A stretch of 5,921 bases of DNA from Desulfobacteraceae bacterium (GTDB taxonomy: Bacteria > Desulfobacterota > Desulfobacteria > Desulfobacterales > Desulfobacteraceae), in assembly GCA_015486915.1 (NCBI GenBank), contig WFQS01000584.1, positions 1-5,921 of the forward strand. The letters run 5' to 3'. The position numbers and the translations under genes were made by a program. Every line of letters begins with the position of its first letter. Within the stretch, counting starts at the first letter, position 1. A model generated the notes under the pieces. It searched no databases and was not told where the DNA came from. It worked only from the letters and a program-made list of their open reading frames with translations. This document shows, one piece after another, positions 5,886 to 5,921 of this stretch.

Positions 5886-5921
5886 AATTAAAAAAATAAA
5901 ATAGAAATCTTTTTAAAATCA

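Noticed and set aside
5886..5921. Terminator or new gene after holB
   Set aside because: Only 36 AT-rich bases remain, with no hairpin and no start codon with a ribosome site that could be judged.

Overview
The window looks like ordinary chromosomal DNA from an AT-rich, LPS-bearing (diderm) Gram-negative bacterium. I see no phage, insertion sequence, CRISPR array, tRNA or rRNA. The HU/IHF protein ending in a LPFFKCGKELKERVD-type motif, the NusG paralog and the gene mix suggest a Desulfobacterota (former Deltaproteobacteria, perhaps Desulfobacterales) genome. That placement is an inference from motif style, not a database match.

Layout. Two genes lie on the minus strand at the left: a cysteine synthase that runs off the left edge (1-581), and upstream of it in the same direction thymidylate kinase tmk (638-1294). 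A divergent intergenic region (1295-1490) separates them from four plus-strand genes: lptD, the outer-membrane LPS transport barrel (1491-3719); a NusG/RfaH-type elongation factor paralog overlapping the lptD stop codon (3716-4240); an HU/IHF-family DNA-bending protein (4366-4647); and holB, the DNA polymerase III delta-prime subunit (4647-5885), whose start overlaps the stop of the HU/IHF gene. The last 36 bases are AT-rich and hold nothing I can name.

How the genes work together. tmk supplies dTDP for DNA synthesis and holB is part of the replisome clamp loader. The two genes are often neighbours in bacteria, but here they lie in opposite orientation with the lptD/nusG-like/HU block between them. 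lptD and the NusG paralog are translationally coupled, which hints that the paralog acts on envelope or polysaccharide genes, possibly elsewhere in the genome. The HU/IHF gene and holB form a second tightly coupled pair, preceded by a 125-base AT-rich leader.

No clearly new multi-gene system is visible. The points most worth a second look are three ACTTGA direct repeats at an exact 10-base period upstream of lptD, the lptD/NusG-paralog overlap, and the expanded zinc module with a degenerate P-loop in HolB.
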